A DNA stretch of 64,000 nucleotides from Candidatus Obscuribacterales bacterium (GCA_019747875.1 JAIEQI010000041.1:1-64000), one strand, 5' to 3'. Numbered from the stretch's first letter, positions 33,074-42,740 are shown. Made by a program: numbers and translations. Notes: a model not told the origin generated them from the sequence alone.

Positions 33074-33637
33074 GTGCACAAGGGTTTTAGTGAGGTCAAG
33101 ATCTTGAATTGCGAATGCGACGGGCACGACGGCCAGGACAAACGGGTGCTTAAATTGGAATCGGATATTGCTGAAATGGCTGAAAGCGCCAGGCGCTTGT
33201 TGAAGACAGCCAGTGATCCGTTTTCCGCTGTGATTCGCTTTTTGCATGAGCGACCAGAGAATGTTTCCTTCAATGGGCTTTCTATTCGTACAGTATTGAA
33301 CGATGCATTTGGCACTCCAGAGCAAATTCCTGGATTGGTCCGCTTGCTTAGCATCCATTTGAAAGAAGTGGTCCGCCAATCAAACGTTATTGCTGTGTAC
33401 AACGAACATTTCTCGCAAGCGGATTTCGGCGGCTATTTGATCAAGTTAAAGGAACAGATCAAGTTTGAAGTCGGAAAAGAGAAGGACAAGCTTGTTCTAA
33501 AAAATATTGCCGGGTTGATTTGTGTGGAGCATGGCATTGAGTTGCCGCTCGAAAAAATTCTTGTGAATCCGCCAAAACTGGAAATTACCGTAAAGCTGGG
33601 CCTGTTGCGACCGGTGAAAGCTGTAGACATTATTTGA
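33074..33637 (+). CDS. Hypothetical protein, 187 aa
   Basis: GTG start. Helical soluble protein. The first 20 residues include CECDGHDG; the centre is SIHLKEVVRQSNVIAVYNEH; the end is KLEITVKLGLLRPVKAVDII. No known domain is recognised and there is no membrane segment. Its TGA shares one base with the next ATG, so it is coupled with the GDPD gene, which suggests a joint task, though none is evident. Confidence 0.6.
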   Translation: MHKGFSEVKILNCECDGHDGQDKRVLKLESDIAEMAESARRLLKTASDPFSAVIRFLHERPENVSFNGLSIRTVLNDAFGTPEQIPGLVRLLSIHLKEVVRQSNVIAVYNEHFSQADFGGYLIKLKEQIKFEVGKEKDKLVLKNIAGLICVEHGIELPLEKILVNPPKLEITVKLGLLRPVKAVDII

Positions 33638-34377
33638 TGGAGCATTTTCCCTCAATCATCGCGCACCGGGGCGGACGTGACTGGGCGCCGGAGAACACGC
33701 TGGCGGCTTTCCGCAAGAGCGTGGAACTTGGTGTTGATGGTGTCGAATTCGACGTGCATCGTTGTGCCTCCGGGGAACTGGTTGTAATTCATGACGACGA
33801 TTTGCAACGCACCACTAATGGTGTCGGTCTCGTTAAAGACTCCAGCTTGCCCGAATTGAAAAGACTTAGCGCCGGATTATGGTTTGATAAGTCTTTCAGA
33901 GAAGAACGCATACCGCTCCTAACTGAGGTCCTCGACGTTTTGAAACCTGGTATGTTGATCGATATTGAACTGAAGAATGCGCCTATCGGATATGAAAGTA
34001 TTGAGGAAGATCTGCTCAGCGTAATTGAACCCTATCGCGATCGCTTGGATCTTGCCGTTAGCAGTTTTGATCATCATTGCTTAAAGCGATTACGTGCCTT
34101 GGATTCGCAGATTAAGATCGGTGTGCTTTGTGCTGCGAATTTGATTGATGTGGCTGAGTACGCTGCGAAATTCAATGCCGAATACTACATTCAGGACTAT
34201 GATTGTCTCTTACCTGAGGCCGTTTATGAAGCCAAACAAGCTGGGCTCAAGGTGATTGTCTGGACCGTGAATGATCTCCAGCGCTGGCAGAAGTTGATCG
34301 ACATGGGAGTCGACGGGATTTGCACCGATACGCCAGCTGAGTTGGCAGTACTTCGCGGAAATTTGCTGGCAAAGTGA
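33637..34377 (+). CDS. Glycerophosphodiester phosphodiesterase
   Basis: 246 aa from ATG 33637 (a TTG one codon earlier is possible). Splits glycerophosphodiesters into glycerol-3-phosphate and alcohol. Motifs: IAHRGGRDWAPENTLAAF (His, Glu), GVEFDVHRCASGELVVIHD (metal and acid/base residues), TTNGVG and the late IVWTVNDLQRW. It has no signal peptide, so it is a cytosolic GlpQ/UgpQ-type enzyme. Coupled (TGATG) to the preceding hypothetical gene and followed by a hairpin at 34395-34426. Confidence 0.92.
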   Translation: MEHFPSIIAHRGGRDWAPENTLAAFRKSVELGVDGVEFDVHRCASGELVVIHDDDLQRTTNGVGLVKDSSLPELKRLSAGLWFDKSFREERIPLLTEVLDVLKPGMLIDIELKNAPIGYESIEEDLLSVIEPYRDRLDLAVSSFDHHCLKRLRALDSQIKIGVLCAANLIDVAEYAAKFNAEYYIQDYDCLLPEAVYEAKQAGLKVIVWTVNDLQRWQKLIDMGVDGICTDTPAELAVLRGNLLAK

Positions 34378-34394
34378 GTCCAAACGATAGAAAA

Positions 34395-34426
34395 CCGAGG
34401 ATCTCTGCTGCGATAGAGACCCTCGG
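34395..34426 (+). terminator. Hairpin behind the GDPD gene
   Basis: CCGAGG A TCTCT (34395-34406) pairs with AGAGA C CCTCGG (34415-34426): 11 pairs with one mismatch and an 8-base loop. No T run follows, so it may be a terminator of another type or an RNA-stabilising hairpin. Confidence 0.5.
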
Positions 34427-34519
34427 CGTATTGGCGTACGAGAAAGCTGGTGAACCCTTGTTGGGCACAATTCGGTAGGAGCGCATTGTATGAGCCCGGA
34501 AGGGCAGCTGCGTCGAGCG

Positions 34520-34978
34520 TTAGCTGAAACTCTTTAGCAGCAGATTTACAACATCATATATTGCCGCGAAGCCATGTCTTAAGGGAATGTCTGCTTTCAA
34601 TATCGGATGATATTTCGCGCTTCCGCTCTCATAACTGGCCCAGGCTCGTATCAGGAACTTGTTCGTCCAAATTTCGATAGTTATTAGAGCGGCATCGATG
34701 TTAACAGGTGGATTCATGTGAAAGGAATCGTAGTAACATCGTGCTCCACGTTCTGTATCGGGATCGCGTTGCTCATCTGTCGGAGCATCGCTGGGACCAG
34801 GAAGCGCTGCTTCGAGAGCCGTTCGTAATTGGCCCTCATCATGCGTCTTCCAGCAATTAACAACAGTTCTTTGTTTTAATTCATTGTTGATTGGCGAATG
34901 GGGCATGATCACCATGCCCCCGAATACATAAACGGCTAGAACGTCCTGAAGAACGTTCTCTTGCTGACAGTAATACAT
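34520..34978 (-). CDS. Hypothetical protein, 152 aa
   Basis: Start chosen at ATG 34976-34978, preceded by AGGAGG (34984-34989); the longer frame to 35062 lacks such a site. The start is MYYCQQENVLQDVLAVYVFG, then a helical region, CWKTHDEGQLRTALEAA, a Pro/Asp-rich turn, and beta sequence TIEIWTNKFLIRAWASYES. The sequence is soluble and without a known motif. Function unknown. Confidence 0.6.
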   Translation of the reverse strand: MYYCQQENVLQDVLAVYVFGGMVIMPHSPINNELKQRTVVNCWKTHDEGQLRTALEAALPGPSDAPTDEQRDPDTERGARCYYDSFHMNPPVNIDAALITIEIWTNKFLIRAWASYESGSAKYHPILKADIPLRHGFAAIYDVVNLLLKSFS

Positions 34979-35216
34979 AGGTACTCCTCCTCTCGCCCAG
35001 ACGAGAGAAACCACAACCCATTTCCAGTGCAGTAGCCGCAGTTGAAGCTGCGAAAAGAACATTGGTCCACACTAAAACTATGCCTTTCTGCAAGGCTCAT
35101 GCTCGGAGAGCTCTGTTGCCGTGGGGCGCAACTTCGCCTACACAACATCATGACAGATGAGTTCTGAAATTTTCTTGAGAGAAAATGGGCTGGAAATTAA
35201 ACCTGCAAAAAAAATA

Positions 35217-37019
35217 TCATTTCTCTATTTTTTTGAGACCTGCCGCCGCCTTATTTGCGAGGGCGCTTCCCGGCAGTAGACGCGTTACGGCTTTATAGTC
35301 ATCCTCTGCAGCCTTATAGTTTCTCAGATTGACCTGCGTGATTGCTCTGAGATAGTGCGCAGTTGCATCCTTAGGCTCCGTCAGCAAGAGTTTGTCCAGT
35401 TTTTCCAGGCTACTTGCATACTTTCCTGTACCTAGATCGAACAACACTTCCTTATATTTGATGTCTTGAGGAGGCGCTTTCACGGGGGGAGGCAAGGCTG
35501 TTCTTTCTGTTTTGCGAGAATTGGTCGTAAGCAGGGCGGGGTTGTGTCCATCCCGTACTACTGCTACTGCCAAGTCTTCTCCCAAAATCTCAATTGGAAT
35601 TCCGTGACCTTGAAAGTTGATGTAGTGCTCAGCTAGTGACCTCAAATCACCGTTTGACAAAGATCTGGACTCAACAAGGTCTAAGCTGTTGTGCGCAAAG
35701 ATTCCTCCGAACATGATATCTTTCGGGTTTGACGTGTGGGGGAGCCCGAGTACATGCCCGAACTCGTGTATGGCGACCTCGGCCATGCATCTGTCTTGCC
35801 TTTCTAAAACGGCCGCATTGGCAGCATTGATTTGTTCAGGTAGCTGGCTTCCATCAGCCAGGCAATTTGTCGTGAGCCAGACGTGCGCTGTTACGTTAAT
35901 AGCACCGGGCTCGCCTTTTTCTCTAGCCTTCTTGGACTTGTCGCTTTCCTTTGAATTCTTGTCTAACTCAGAAGCACTTTCCTCTTTTTTCTCGTCCTCG
36001 TCTTCATCCTTTTTCTTTTCTTTTTTCTTCTTTGCGCTTGTCGTTTTGTAGTCGTAAGCGCTTGTCCAGGCCATGCCTAACGCACGACCCAATGTCGGAA
36101 CCCAATGTACGTGTATGTTGGTCTTGATTGGATCTGCCAATAAATCTTCTGCATTTTTCTCGATCAATGTATCAGGATCGCGGTTGGCCACTTTGGTTCT
36201 CCAATCGAACTCCCCTTTTTTGTCCGTGGGATCGACATAGAACCATATTCGTGCTCCGGAGGCCGCTCTCCAACTTTCTAAGGCGTTGAACACATAATTT
36301 CTCATTATTGGTCGGTAGCCCTTCACGTCGTCACCCTCATCTATGTAAACGTGGATGGGCATCTTTGCTAGGTCCCACCAACCAAAACCGGTCGTGCCCA
36401 AGTCAGGATCGATAGGAAATGACTTCGCAGTTTTGCGCATTTCGCCGACGTTGTTAAAGTGGCCGAGCTTGTCTTTTGCCTTTGCTGCAGCTGCTGATCC
36501 AGGAGCAATTTCAATCACTCTTTCAAAATGTTCTTTTGCTGCATCGATACTGTCTGTCGCCCAAAGACATTGCCCCATGTAATACAGAGCTGTTACATCC
36601 TTGGGATCTATGGCAAGCAAATCCGACCAAATACTACTGGCACTATCGAACTTGCCCTGGTTGACTAGAAAATGACCGTATTCGTAGCGAAGTTGTTTGT
36701 CTTTAGTACTGGGCAACATTGCCTGATACTCTGAATCTGCTTCAGAGTATCGCCCGAGCTTTGCATAAAGCCTTGCCAATCCTATACGAGCGTCATTGTA
36801 CGGGTTCGGTGCCATGCTTTTTGCCAGCACATAGGCCGCAATCGCGCCTTCGTCGTCCTCTTCATCTTCCAGTGCCTGCCCGCGTTTCAAAGCTTCTCGA
36901 AAGGTCTCAGCCAGTGCTGGGGACGGAAGCAAGCTGGCAAGCAACATTATTGCTGCGAGCAGGCAGAGAATCCGTTGATTGAGAGCAGGCTTCTGCAAAA
37001 TCAATGTATTGACCCTCAC
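35217..37019 (-). CDS. Exported TPR-flanked metzincin (matrixin-like) protease
   Basis: 600 aa. Signal peptide (ILCLLAAIMLLASLLPSPALAE), then TPR units at about 40-190 (EYGHFLVNQGKFDSASSIW). The matrixin-like catalytic domain (about 210-470) carries AIHEFGHVLGLPHTSNP: His418, Glu419, His422, His428 as zinc site, and a Met turn DIMFG after it. Between them is a long charged insert (KKKEKKKDEDEDEKKEESAS). Two more TPR-like units close the protein (530-600). So it is an exported zinc endopeptidase framed by repeat scaffolds. The Met turn is close behind the zinc motif, as in matrixins. Confidence 0.85.
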   Translation of the reverse strand: MRVNTLILQKPALNQRILCLLAAIMLLASLLPSPALAETFREALKRGQALEDEEDDEGAIAAYVLAKSMAPNPYNDARIGLARLYAKLGRYSEADSEYQAMLPSTKDKQLRYEYGHFLVNQGKFDSASSIWSDLLAIDPKDVTALYYMGQCLWATDSIDAAKEHFERVIEIAPGSAAAAKAKDKLGHFNNVGEMRKTAKSFPIDPDLGTTGFGWWDLAKMPIHVYIDEGDDVKGYRPIMRNYVFNALESWRAASGARIWFYVDPTDKKGEFDWRTKVANRDPDTLIEKNAEDLLADPIKTNIHVHWVPTLGRALGMAWTSAYDYKTTSAKKKKEKKKDEDEDEKKEESASELDKNSKESDKSKKAREKGEPGAINVTAHVWLTTNCLADGSQLPEQINAANAAVLERQDRCMAEVAIHEFGHVLGLPHTSNPKDIMFGGIFAHNSLDLVESRSLSNGDLRSLAEHYINFQGHGIPIEILGEDLAVAVVRDGHNPALLTTNSRKTERTALPPPVKAPPQDIKYKEVLFDLGTGKYASSLEKLDKLLLTEPKDATAHYLRAITQVNLRNYKAAEDDYKAVTRLLPGSALANKAAAGLKKIEK

Positions 37020-37108
37020 ACGTCTCCGCTCTATTAGCTCAATTTGGTTTGCTGTTAGATCCTTACCACTGATAATGGTTGATTTCTGCTCTTTTTCAAA
37101 AGCTGATC

Positions 37109-37969
37109 TTAAGCTTTACTCTTTGTGGCGGTTGAGGTCTTTGTTGGTGCAAAAATCTTTTCAATTTCCATGGCTAAGGTCAAATATGGAAGGAGGCTAT
37201 AGCTCACCATGGAGAGATCCATTAAATGTTTGCCTGTCTGCGTCTTCAGTTCACCCAAAAGTCCAAATTGGCTTCTGTCCGGAATAACAGTTTTGAAAAC
37301 ATGGAATTCTTCTGGAACAGCCCGTAGCTTCTCTTCCATTTCAACTTCTGCGTTGCGGTCTTTTCTGAAGCGCGTCAGAAGCACGCCGAGCAGCTTGAGT
37401 TCAGGGTTCAATGCCATGTCGCCGTTTACGATTTCGTGTATTTGCTCCAGCATGCGCTCAAGTCCGGTCAAACTGATGACGGATGCGAGCGTCGGAATGA
37501 TCACGTAGTCGGACGCCACCAGGGCGTTGAGGGTGAGCATCCCCTGACTGGGCGGGCAGTCTATGATGGTGTAATCAAAACGGTTGCGAAATGGAGTCAG
37601 TGCGTTGCGCATCATGCGCTCTGGCTCTTGTGCCAAGCTCTGAGGATTGCTGTCTAGCGTAATCTCTGTCATCACCAAATCTGACGATCCTGCAATCAAA
37701 GTAAGATTGTCGCGAATGCGAAGCAAGCAATCTTCGGCAGCTTGTCCCGACTCATAAATCGTGGCCAGGTTATTTTCAAGCGTGAATTCTTGCTGTGGCT
37801 CGTCAAGCTCAAGGCTGTAAGTCAGGTTGCACTGTGGGTCAGAGTCTACGACCAGTACATATTTATTCAACCGAGCCAGTGCTGCACCCAGGTAGGCTGT
37901 CGTAGTCGTTTTTGCCACGCCACCTTTCTGGTTGGCCACGCATATTATTTTATTTGTTCGCTGAGTCAC
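37109..37969 (-). CDS. parA: ParA/Soj-family ATPase
   Basis: 286 aa. Deviant Walker A KGGVAKTTTTAYLG near residue 16, switch I region VVDSDPQCNLTYSLEL, and Walker B DYTIIDCPPSQGMLTLNAL. These are the hallmarks of DNA- or cargo-positioning ParA proteins, which bind DNA in the ATP-dimer state. No parB or parS is visible beside it, so it may act with a distant partner or position another cargo. It is followed by the end of the protease gene's leader and preceded by a Tic20-like gene, with about 30 bp between them. Confidence 0.9.
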   Translation of the reverse strand: MTQRTNKIICVANQKGGVAKTTTTAYLGAALARLNKYVLVVDSDPQCNLTYSLELDEPQQEFTLENNLATIYESGQAAEDCLLRIRDNLTLIAGSSDLVMTEITLDSNPQSLAQEPERMMRNALTPFRNRFDYTIIDCPPSQGMLTLNALVASDYVIIPTLASVISLTGLERMLEQIHEIVNGDMALNPELKLLGVLLTRFRKDRNAEVEMEEKLRAVPEEFHVFKTVIPDRSQFGLLGELKTQTGKHLMDLSMVSYSLLPYLTLAMEIEKIFAPTKTSTATKSKA

Positions 37970-37996
37970 GCTATTTATCTCTTTCTTTCGAATAGC

Positions 37997-38434
37997 TTAC
38001 ATCTGCTGTCTGACAACGTTGGAAATGAACGGAATCTCTGCAAGCTTTCCAAGAGCCGCCATGATAGCGCCATAGATTGGCAAGAGGGAGAAAGCTGTAA
38101 AAATCATGCCAAAAGTCCAAAGAATACCATTGGCTATCATCCCGCCAGTGTTTGGCATCATTGTATTGAGCCAATCAAAGAACATCTTGAAGGGCGCTGC
38201 GGCGACCATGCCAAAAGCTCCCTGAGCCCAAGAGAGCAGCAATGCCAGGATCCCGATGATCACTGATTGCAAGAAGTGGAAGCGGAAAAATGGAGCCTGG
38301 TAGCTGGAACGGGAAATGATGATGTAGATAATACCGGCTAATCCAGCTGTCAAATAGCACAAAACAGCAACTACACGCTCAACAGTGTTGGCTTTTTCGG
38401 GTGGTCTAAAGTTGCTTTGTTGTCTCCAGGGCAT
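37997..38434 (-). CDS. Tic20-like (DUF4870-type) membrane protein
   Basis: 145 aa with four membrane helices: ERVVAVLCYLTAGLAGIIYI, FLQSVIIGILALLLS, a third near 85-115 and a fourth ending GAIMAALGKLA. The start of the first helix and the FFRFHFLQS motif match the Tic20/Ycf60 and DUF4870 superfamily, which is typical in cyanobacteria and plastids and also present in other bacteria. Its role in bacteria is not established. It lies upstream of parA on the same strand. Confidence 0.65.
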   Translation of the reverse strand: MPWRQQSNFRPPEKANTVERVVAVLCYLTAGLAGIIYIIISRSSYQAPFFRFHFLQSVIIGILALLLSWAQGAFGMVAAAPFKMFFDWLNTMMPNTGGMIANGILWTFGMIFTAFSLLPIYGAIMAALGKLAEIPFISNVVRQQM

Positions 38435-38925
38435 TTGTGCTTTTAAGCCTCCACTTCTAATCCATTAATTTACCAGTTTCGGCTTCTCTTTGCAGCTGAA
38501 GAACGCTAATTTCCTAAGAATTTTCGGGGGATGGGCTACTTTAGCGCATTGATAAGGTTTTGACGCGTATTCTGTCAGCGGCTTCTCAATGGGATCCCTT
38601 GGTGAATACTTGCTCCCCTGATCCAATCACTGCTCTCCTAGATACGAACGGGCTGGCCGTGCGTGCTCCACATGCAATGCTGCAAGGTATTTCCGGGAGC
38701 CGCCGCTGTTTAGTATTGTGACTGAGCTTCCACCATCTTCGATTTCGAAAGCTTTGATAAAGGGCTGTGTTTTGCTGTGGTACTAGATACGGTGGCGGCT
38801 CTGTAAAGTTTCTTCTCCATTTTAAAGTCAGTAGCTTCCTTTAACCTGACCTTAGTACATCGCTGAGAAGCTTATGTCATCAGCTGAAGTTCGAGAAGTT
38901 ACCAATCCCTATTAAGGAGAAAAAC
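38435..38925. other. Intergenic region, nothing recognised
   Basis: About 490 bp between divergent genes. A distant 8-bp inverted repeat (GAGCCGCC 38697, GGCGGCTC 38794) is the only structure noticed, and it is not strong. Confidence 0.4.
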
Positions 38926-39228
38926 ATGGGACTGCTAATTGGACCAATCGAATTTGAAGGACCATTTGCTGATTTCAACGAGCTGCGAGATGACGCCGGC
39001 ATTTACGCTCTTCTTGCCGAAAATGGTGAGGATTTGGAGCTTATTGAGCTAGAGGATAGTAATTCTGTCAAGGATTGCTTGTTTGACAATGAGTTTAGCA
39101 ACAATCTTCGTTTCTTCCAGGAAACTGCAAAAGGGCAACTTTTTGCAGCCGTGCACTACACGCCAGGATTGACCGCTCAGCAGCGACGCGATGTCCGCCT
39201 CGATTTGCTGCGCGAGTTCGAGCCTTAG
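38926..39228 (+). CDS. Hypothetical protein, 100 aa
   Basis: ATG 38926 with AAGGAG seven bases before it, a strong start. Acidic, soluble protein: the first part is GPIEFEGPFADFNELRDDAG, then mixed alpha/beta (FFQETAKGQLFAAVHY) and a basic end RRDVRLDLLREFEP. It looks like a small single-domain protein of the type that handles short metabolite or GIY-YIG-like folds, but the motif set is incomplete, so I do not assign it. Confidence 0.6.
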   Translation: MGLLIGPIEFEGPFADFNELRDDAGIYALLAENGEDLELIELEDSNSVKDCLFDNEFSNNLRFFQETAKGQLFAAVHYTPGLTAQQRRDVRLDLLREFEP

Positions 39229-39281
39229 ATTTCTCCCCGCAGATAAAGGTACCGCTCTCATGCAGGTGGGGGCGGTACTAT

Positions 39282-40379
39282 CTAATTCCTGCTTACTTTT
39301 GTCAGAAACTTCTTGATGCTAGCCTCCATAATCTCACGATCATCCCCGAAGTTGTTATGTCCACAATTTAGCTTCACCAGTTCAAGCGGGCTGCTCGACA
39401 TATTTTTTAGATCAAGTGCGTTCTGAAATGGAACCAGCTGATCACCGTCACCGTGAAGGATCAAAACGGGATGATGCTTCCCTGAAATGAAATTGCGGGA
39501 TCCAAGATCATGTTCGGCCCACAAAAAGTCTGGATACAACGAGAGGAATGGAAGAACTCCGGCGCTAACTCTGCGAATACTCGTGAACGGTGCGATCAAG
39601 ATGGTGCCCGCGCAGTTTTTCTTTTCGCTAAGTTCAGAGGCCACTCCCGTTCCCAGAGAAAGTCCCATATTGACTATCTGGCTCGGCTTCCAATTCTCTT
39701 TCTCGATCATGTATTCGAATGCCGCGTTCGAATCTCTGCCCAGTCCTTCGATTGATGGGGTTCCGGCACTTCTTCCATAACCCTCGTAATCGTAAAGGAA
39801 GATTGATGCATTAGAGCTGAGCGCAAGCTCGGCGTAGAACTGCAGAATTGATACGTTGGCACCGTTGCCGTGGTGCATTAAGAGCAGCGATTTCGTCCCT
39901 GGTTTTAGGAAGTACCATCCATGCAAAAGTTGATTGTCGGCGGTTTTGAAGAACACATCTTTTGCTACGATGCCATTGACGATGTTGTGATCGTAGTAAC
40001 CTAGCGGATAAGGCGCCGCCGGGAAGAGCAATTTGTAGTAAAAGTCTTTTGCGACAAGCGGCGAACATAAGACGTAAAGTGCGCTAACTAAGACTGTTGC
40101 AAATAGAACCAGATTGCGGAGCTTGTGTGGTTTTTTTGCTGGCGCTGCGACTACTGGTTGGAGCCGGTGGACTTCTGCGATTTCTTCCATGTATCTGTGC
40201 AAAGCACGATTTTTAGTTGACTCTGTTGAGGGCTTTGCTGGCAAGGTCACAAGAAATCCTCCGATATTCGGACGCCCTAGAATTTCACCGGGTCTAGCAA
40301 AGGACTGAAATTTGCATTCTAGAGGATATGCTCCCCTTCCTGCTCGGCCTGGGACATTTAATAAACTGTTCTGCTGCAA
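39282..40379 (-). CDS. Membrane-anchored alpha/beta hydrolase
   Basis: 365 aa. An N-terminal cytosolic region of about 90 residues, then one membrane helix (LRNLVLFATVLVSALYVL), then an exported hydrolase domain: LLMHHGNGANVS (oxyanion region), LYDYEGYGRSAGTP, the nucleophile motif GLSLGTGVASEL (Ser), HGDGDQLVPFQNA (Asp) and a late CGHNNFGDD (His). It is similar to the BEM46/ABHD13 branch of lipases and esterases. The substrate is not deducible. Confidence 0.8.
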   Translation of the reverse strand: MQQNSLLNVPGRAGRGAYPLECKFQSFARPGEILGRPNIGGFLVTLPAKPSTESTKNRALHRYMEEIAEVHRLQPVVAAPAKKPHKLRNLVLFATVLVSALYVLCSPLVAKDFYYKLLFPAAPYPLGYYDHNIVNGIVAKDVFFKTADNQLLHGWYFLKPGTKSLLLMHHGNGANVSILQFYAELALSSNASIFLYDYEGYGRSAGTPSIEGLGRDSNAAFEYMIEKENWKPSQIVNMGLSLGTGVASELSEKKNCAGTILIAPFTSIRRVSAGVLPFLSLYPDFLWAEHDLGSRNFISGKHHPVLILHGDGDQLVPFQNALDLKNMSSSPLELVKLNCGHNNFGDDREIMEASIKKFLTKVSRN

Positions 40380-40458
40380 GCAAAATTGTCCGGGGAAAGA
40401 GCGAAAGGGCTTGTCATGAGGATAGAAGTCTTGTCCGGCCGGGAAAAATAGATTTGAT

Positions 40459-42045
40459 ATGACATCAACTATGAAACCTACTAATACCTATCTCCGATTG
40501 CTTGGCTCGCTCGACTTTAGCGAAGTTCTTGAGGCTTTTGCCTCTATTTTGCAAGAGCTTTTCAGCCCCCAGGCCTATTCCGTCTTGATTTGGGATCCTG
40601 ATCTTGAGACGGTTAGCGACAAATTCTTCTTTGGACCACAGAAGTCGCTTCTGGGTTCAGCCGTCGACGAGTATGCACTGCAACTTGAGTCGGATGGATT
40701 GAGCGGTCCGTCCTTTGGATATTTCGAATCTGCCGAAGAGCTTGAAGCCGAAAAGAGGGTTATCTTTTTGCGCGTTGAACAAGGCGAGAGGCTCTGCGCT
40801 GCTATCGTTCTTACAGGAATTAGTTGCACTGCCGAGGAAGTTGCCGAAAAGCTCTCGTCCGTGCCAGTATTTTTGGCACTTTCGAATGCTTGGGAAGTTC
40901 GCGAAATAAAGCGAGAGAACGAGCGCTTGCGAAGTCGGTATGATGATCTCGAGGATCAAAACTCGAACCTGGAAGATCAAACCAGGAAGCTTATCCAGGA
41001 TTTGACAGTCAAAGACGCACTTCGTTTTAGAACCATGGAGAGGGACAAGCTTCTTTATGAGATCAGCGCTCTGATGCGTAGTTCACTAGAGATCCAGTCT
41101 GTCCTTCAGAACACCGTCAATGCCTTGGGTCAAAGGTTCGATTTGAATCGTTGTTTGATCTTGCGTCCGTCTTCGACAACTAATCAACTCTATGTTTATG
41201 AGTACCATGACAGCTCGACCGAACCTGTAATGTCCAAATTCTTTTCAGAACAGGGTCAGGAGTTCGTCAGGTCGGTCATGAGTAAAACTGCTCCTTGTGA
41301 TCTTGGCGATCAGCAGCTGGCCGAGAGGCAGGGATTCGACCCCCAATACATGAAGAGTTTTGGATTCTTGTCCGCTTTGCTGGTTCCTTTGATTATGAGA
41401 GACCGCACTATCGGGTCAATCTTCTTGCAGGATTGCAAAATCCCACGGCCATGGAGTATTGACGACCTGACATTTTTTGGCGCACTTGCCGACCAATTGT
41501 CAGTGGCTGTAGAAAATGCCGATCTCCATGAAGAGAAGAAGCTGCAGGCCGTTACCGATGGCTTAACGGGCATTTCCAATCGACGCAATTTTAATGAAGC
41601 CTTCTTGAAAGAGTTTGAACGCGCTCGTCGATACGCAGAGCCGCTATCGCTTGCTGTAGTTGACCTTGATTACTTGAAAAAGATCAACGATACCTACGGG
41701 CACACTGCTGGCGATGATGCTATAAAGGCAGTAGCAAGTGTTCTATCGACATCATCCCGATCAATCGATGTTGCGGCCCGCTATGGTGGTGAAGAATTTT
41801 GCTTGTTATTCCCGAACACTTTACTTGAGGAATCCGTAAGAATTGCCGAGCGCATTCGTAGATTAATAAACGAGGTAGAACTTGAGGGAGTTGGACAAAT
41901 TTCTGCTTCAATTGGAGTAGCAAATTTTCCTCTTCATGCAAGCGACCCAGATGAGTTATTCGAGCGTGCAGATGAGGCCCTTTATAAAGCCAAACAACAA
42001 GGACGGAATAAGGTTTACGTATTTGATTCCGCCAATGGCTCTTAA
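40459..42045 (+). CDS. GAF-GGDEF diguanylate cyclase
   Basis: 528 aa cytosolic regulator. Residues 1-140 form an uncharacterised sensor, followed by a coiled coil (ENERLRSRYDDLEDQNSNLE) at about 155-185, a GAF domain (about 205-350) and a GGDEF domain (about 365-520). The active site reads RYGGEEF (GGEEF 443-447), catalytically competent for c-di-GMP synthesis from two GTP. The inhibitory I-site RSID (434-437) lies five residues before, so product inhibition is likely. It is followed by a zinc-ribbon protein gene. Confidence 0.9.
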   Translation: MTSTMKPTNTYLRLLGSLDFSEVLEAFASILQELFSPQAYSVLIWDPDLETVSDKFFFGPQKSLLGSAVDEYALQLESDGLSGPSFGYFESAEELEAEKRVIFLRVEQGERLCAAIVLTGISCTAEEVAEKLSSVPVFLALSNAWEVREIKRENERLRSRYDDLEDQNSNLEDQTRKLIQDLTVKDALRFRTMERDKLLYEISALMRSSLEIQSVLQNTVNALGQRFDLNRCLILRPSSTTNQLYVYEYHDSSTEPVMSKFFSEQGQEFVRSVMSKTAPCDLGDQQLAERQGFDPQYMKSFGFLSALLVPLIMRDRTIGSIFLQDCKIPRPWSIDDLTFFGALADQLSVAVENADLHEEKKLQAVTDGLTGISNRRNFNEAFLKEFERARRYAEPLSLAVVDLDYLKKINDTYGHTAGDDAIKAVASVLSTSSRSIDVAARYGGEEFCLLFPNTLLEESVRIAERIRRLINEVELEGVGQISASIGVANFPLHASDPDELFERADEALYKAKQQGRNKVYVFDSANGS

Positions 42046-42093
42046 GATTCAAATTCTGGTATCACTATCGATGGACACGACAGGAGAATCGAG

Positions 42094-42624
42094 ATGGGAT
42101 TTTTAGACGACGTAGTTAAAGGCGTTAATTCTGGAATGAAACAGGTCGGCGACGGCTTGAACAAAATTCAGAACAAGTCTCAAGAAATGATGCAATCGGT
42201 TTCTCTGCAGAATCGCATCACCTCTCTTGAGGCGAAGAAATCAGTCGCTCTCACGAATCTCGGCAAGTTGATTTATGACAAGTATGAAAAAGGTGATGAA
42301 GTCGGCGACGATGTAATCAAACGCAAGACAACCGAAATTGCGGAAGTTGAAAAAGAAATCGAGTTGGTCAAAGAAGAACTTGCCACAATCAAGACCAACA
42401 ACGATCCCGATACCCCGCAAGCAACCAAGAGTGAAAACATGGCTGGTTACTCCCGGACGCCAGGGTTTACTTGTCCGCATTGCGAGGCTCCTGCAAATCA
42501 AGAAAAGCTCTTCTGCGCTTTTTGCGGTGGCGAATTAAAGGCGCCGAAACCCTCCAGCAGTGGCGGGTCAAGTTCGTCCTCGAGCAATGGAGAGTCGGGC
42601 GAAAATAAGGCAGACGGCGAATAA
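42094..42624 (+). CDS. Coiled-coil zinc-ribbon protein
   Basis: 176 aa. An amphipathic start (GFLDDVVKGVNSGMKQVGDG), a long coiled coil (about 30-110), then a zinc ribbon with CPHCEAPANQEKLFCAFCGG (C-x2-C...C-x2-C) and a Ser/Gly-rich tail. The layout resembles small bacterial proteins of unknown role in which the ribbon binds zinc or a partner. The TTGAG...GGAG leader suggests normal initiation. It follows the diguanylate cyclase gene by 48 bp, perhaps in one transcript. Confidence 0.7.
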   Translation: MGFLDDVVKGVNSGMKQVGDGLNKIQNKSQEMMQSVSLQNRITSLEAKKSVALTNLGKLIYDKYEKGDEVGDDVIKRKTTEIAEVEKEIELVKEELATIKTNNDPDTPQATKSENMAGYSRTPGFTCPHCEAPANQEKLFCAFCGGELKAPKPSSSGGSSSSSSNGESGENKADGE

Positions 42625-42646
42625 GCTCGCCGCTCTATGTTGTGTA

Positions 42647-42684
42647 AGATTCGGATGGTGCCGCATTTGGTATCATCCGAATCT
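42647..42684 (+). terminator. Hairpin behind the zinc-ribbon gene
   Basis: Perfect 11-bp inverted repeat AGATTCGGATG (42647-42657) and CATCCGAATCT (42674-42684), loop 16. No T run follows. Confidence 0.55.
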
Positions 42685-42740
42685 CTGTTGTGGGGGCCCG
42701 CCCAACTCAGGCGCTCGGCTAAAATGGCGAATATGCAAAA

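Noticed and set aside
38697..38801. 8-bp inverted repeat (GAGCCGCC/GGCGGCTC)
   Set aside because: Arms are short and 89 bases apart; chance is likely.
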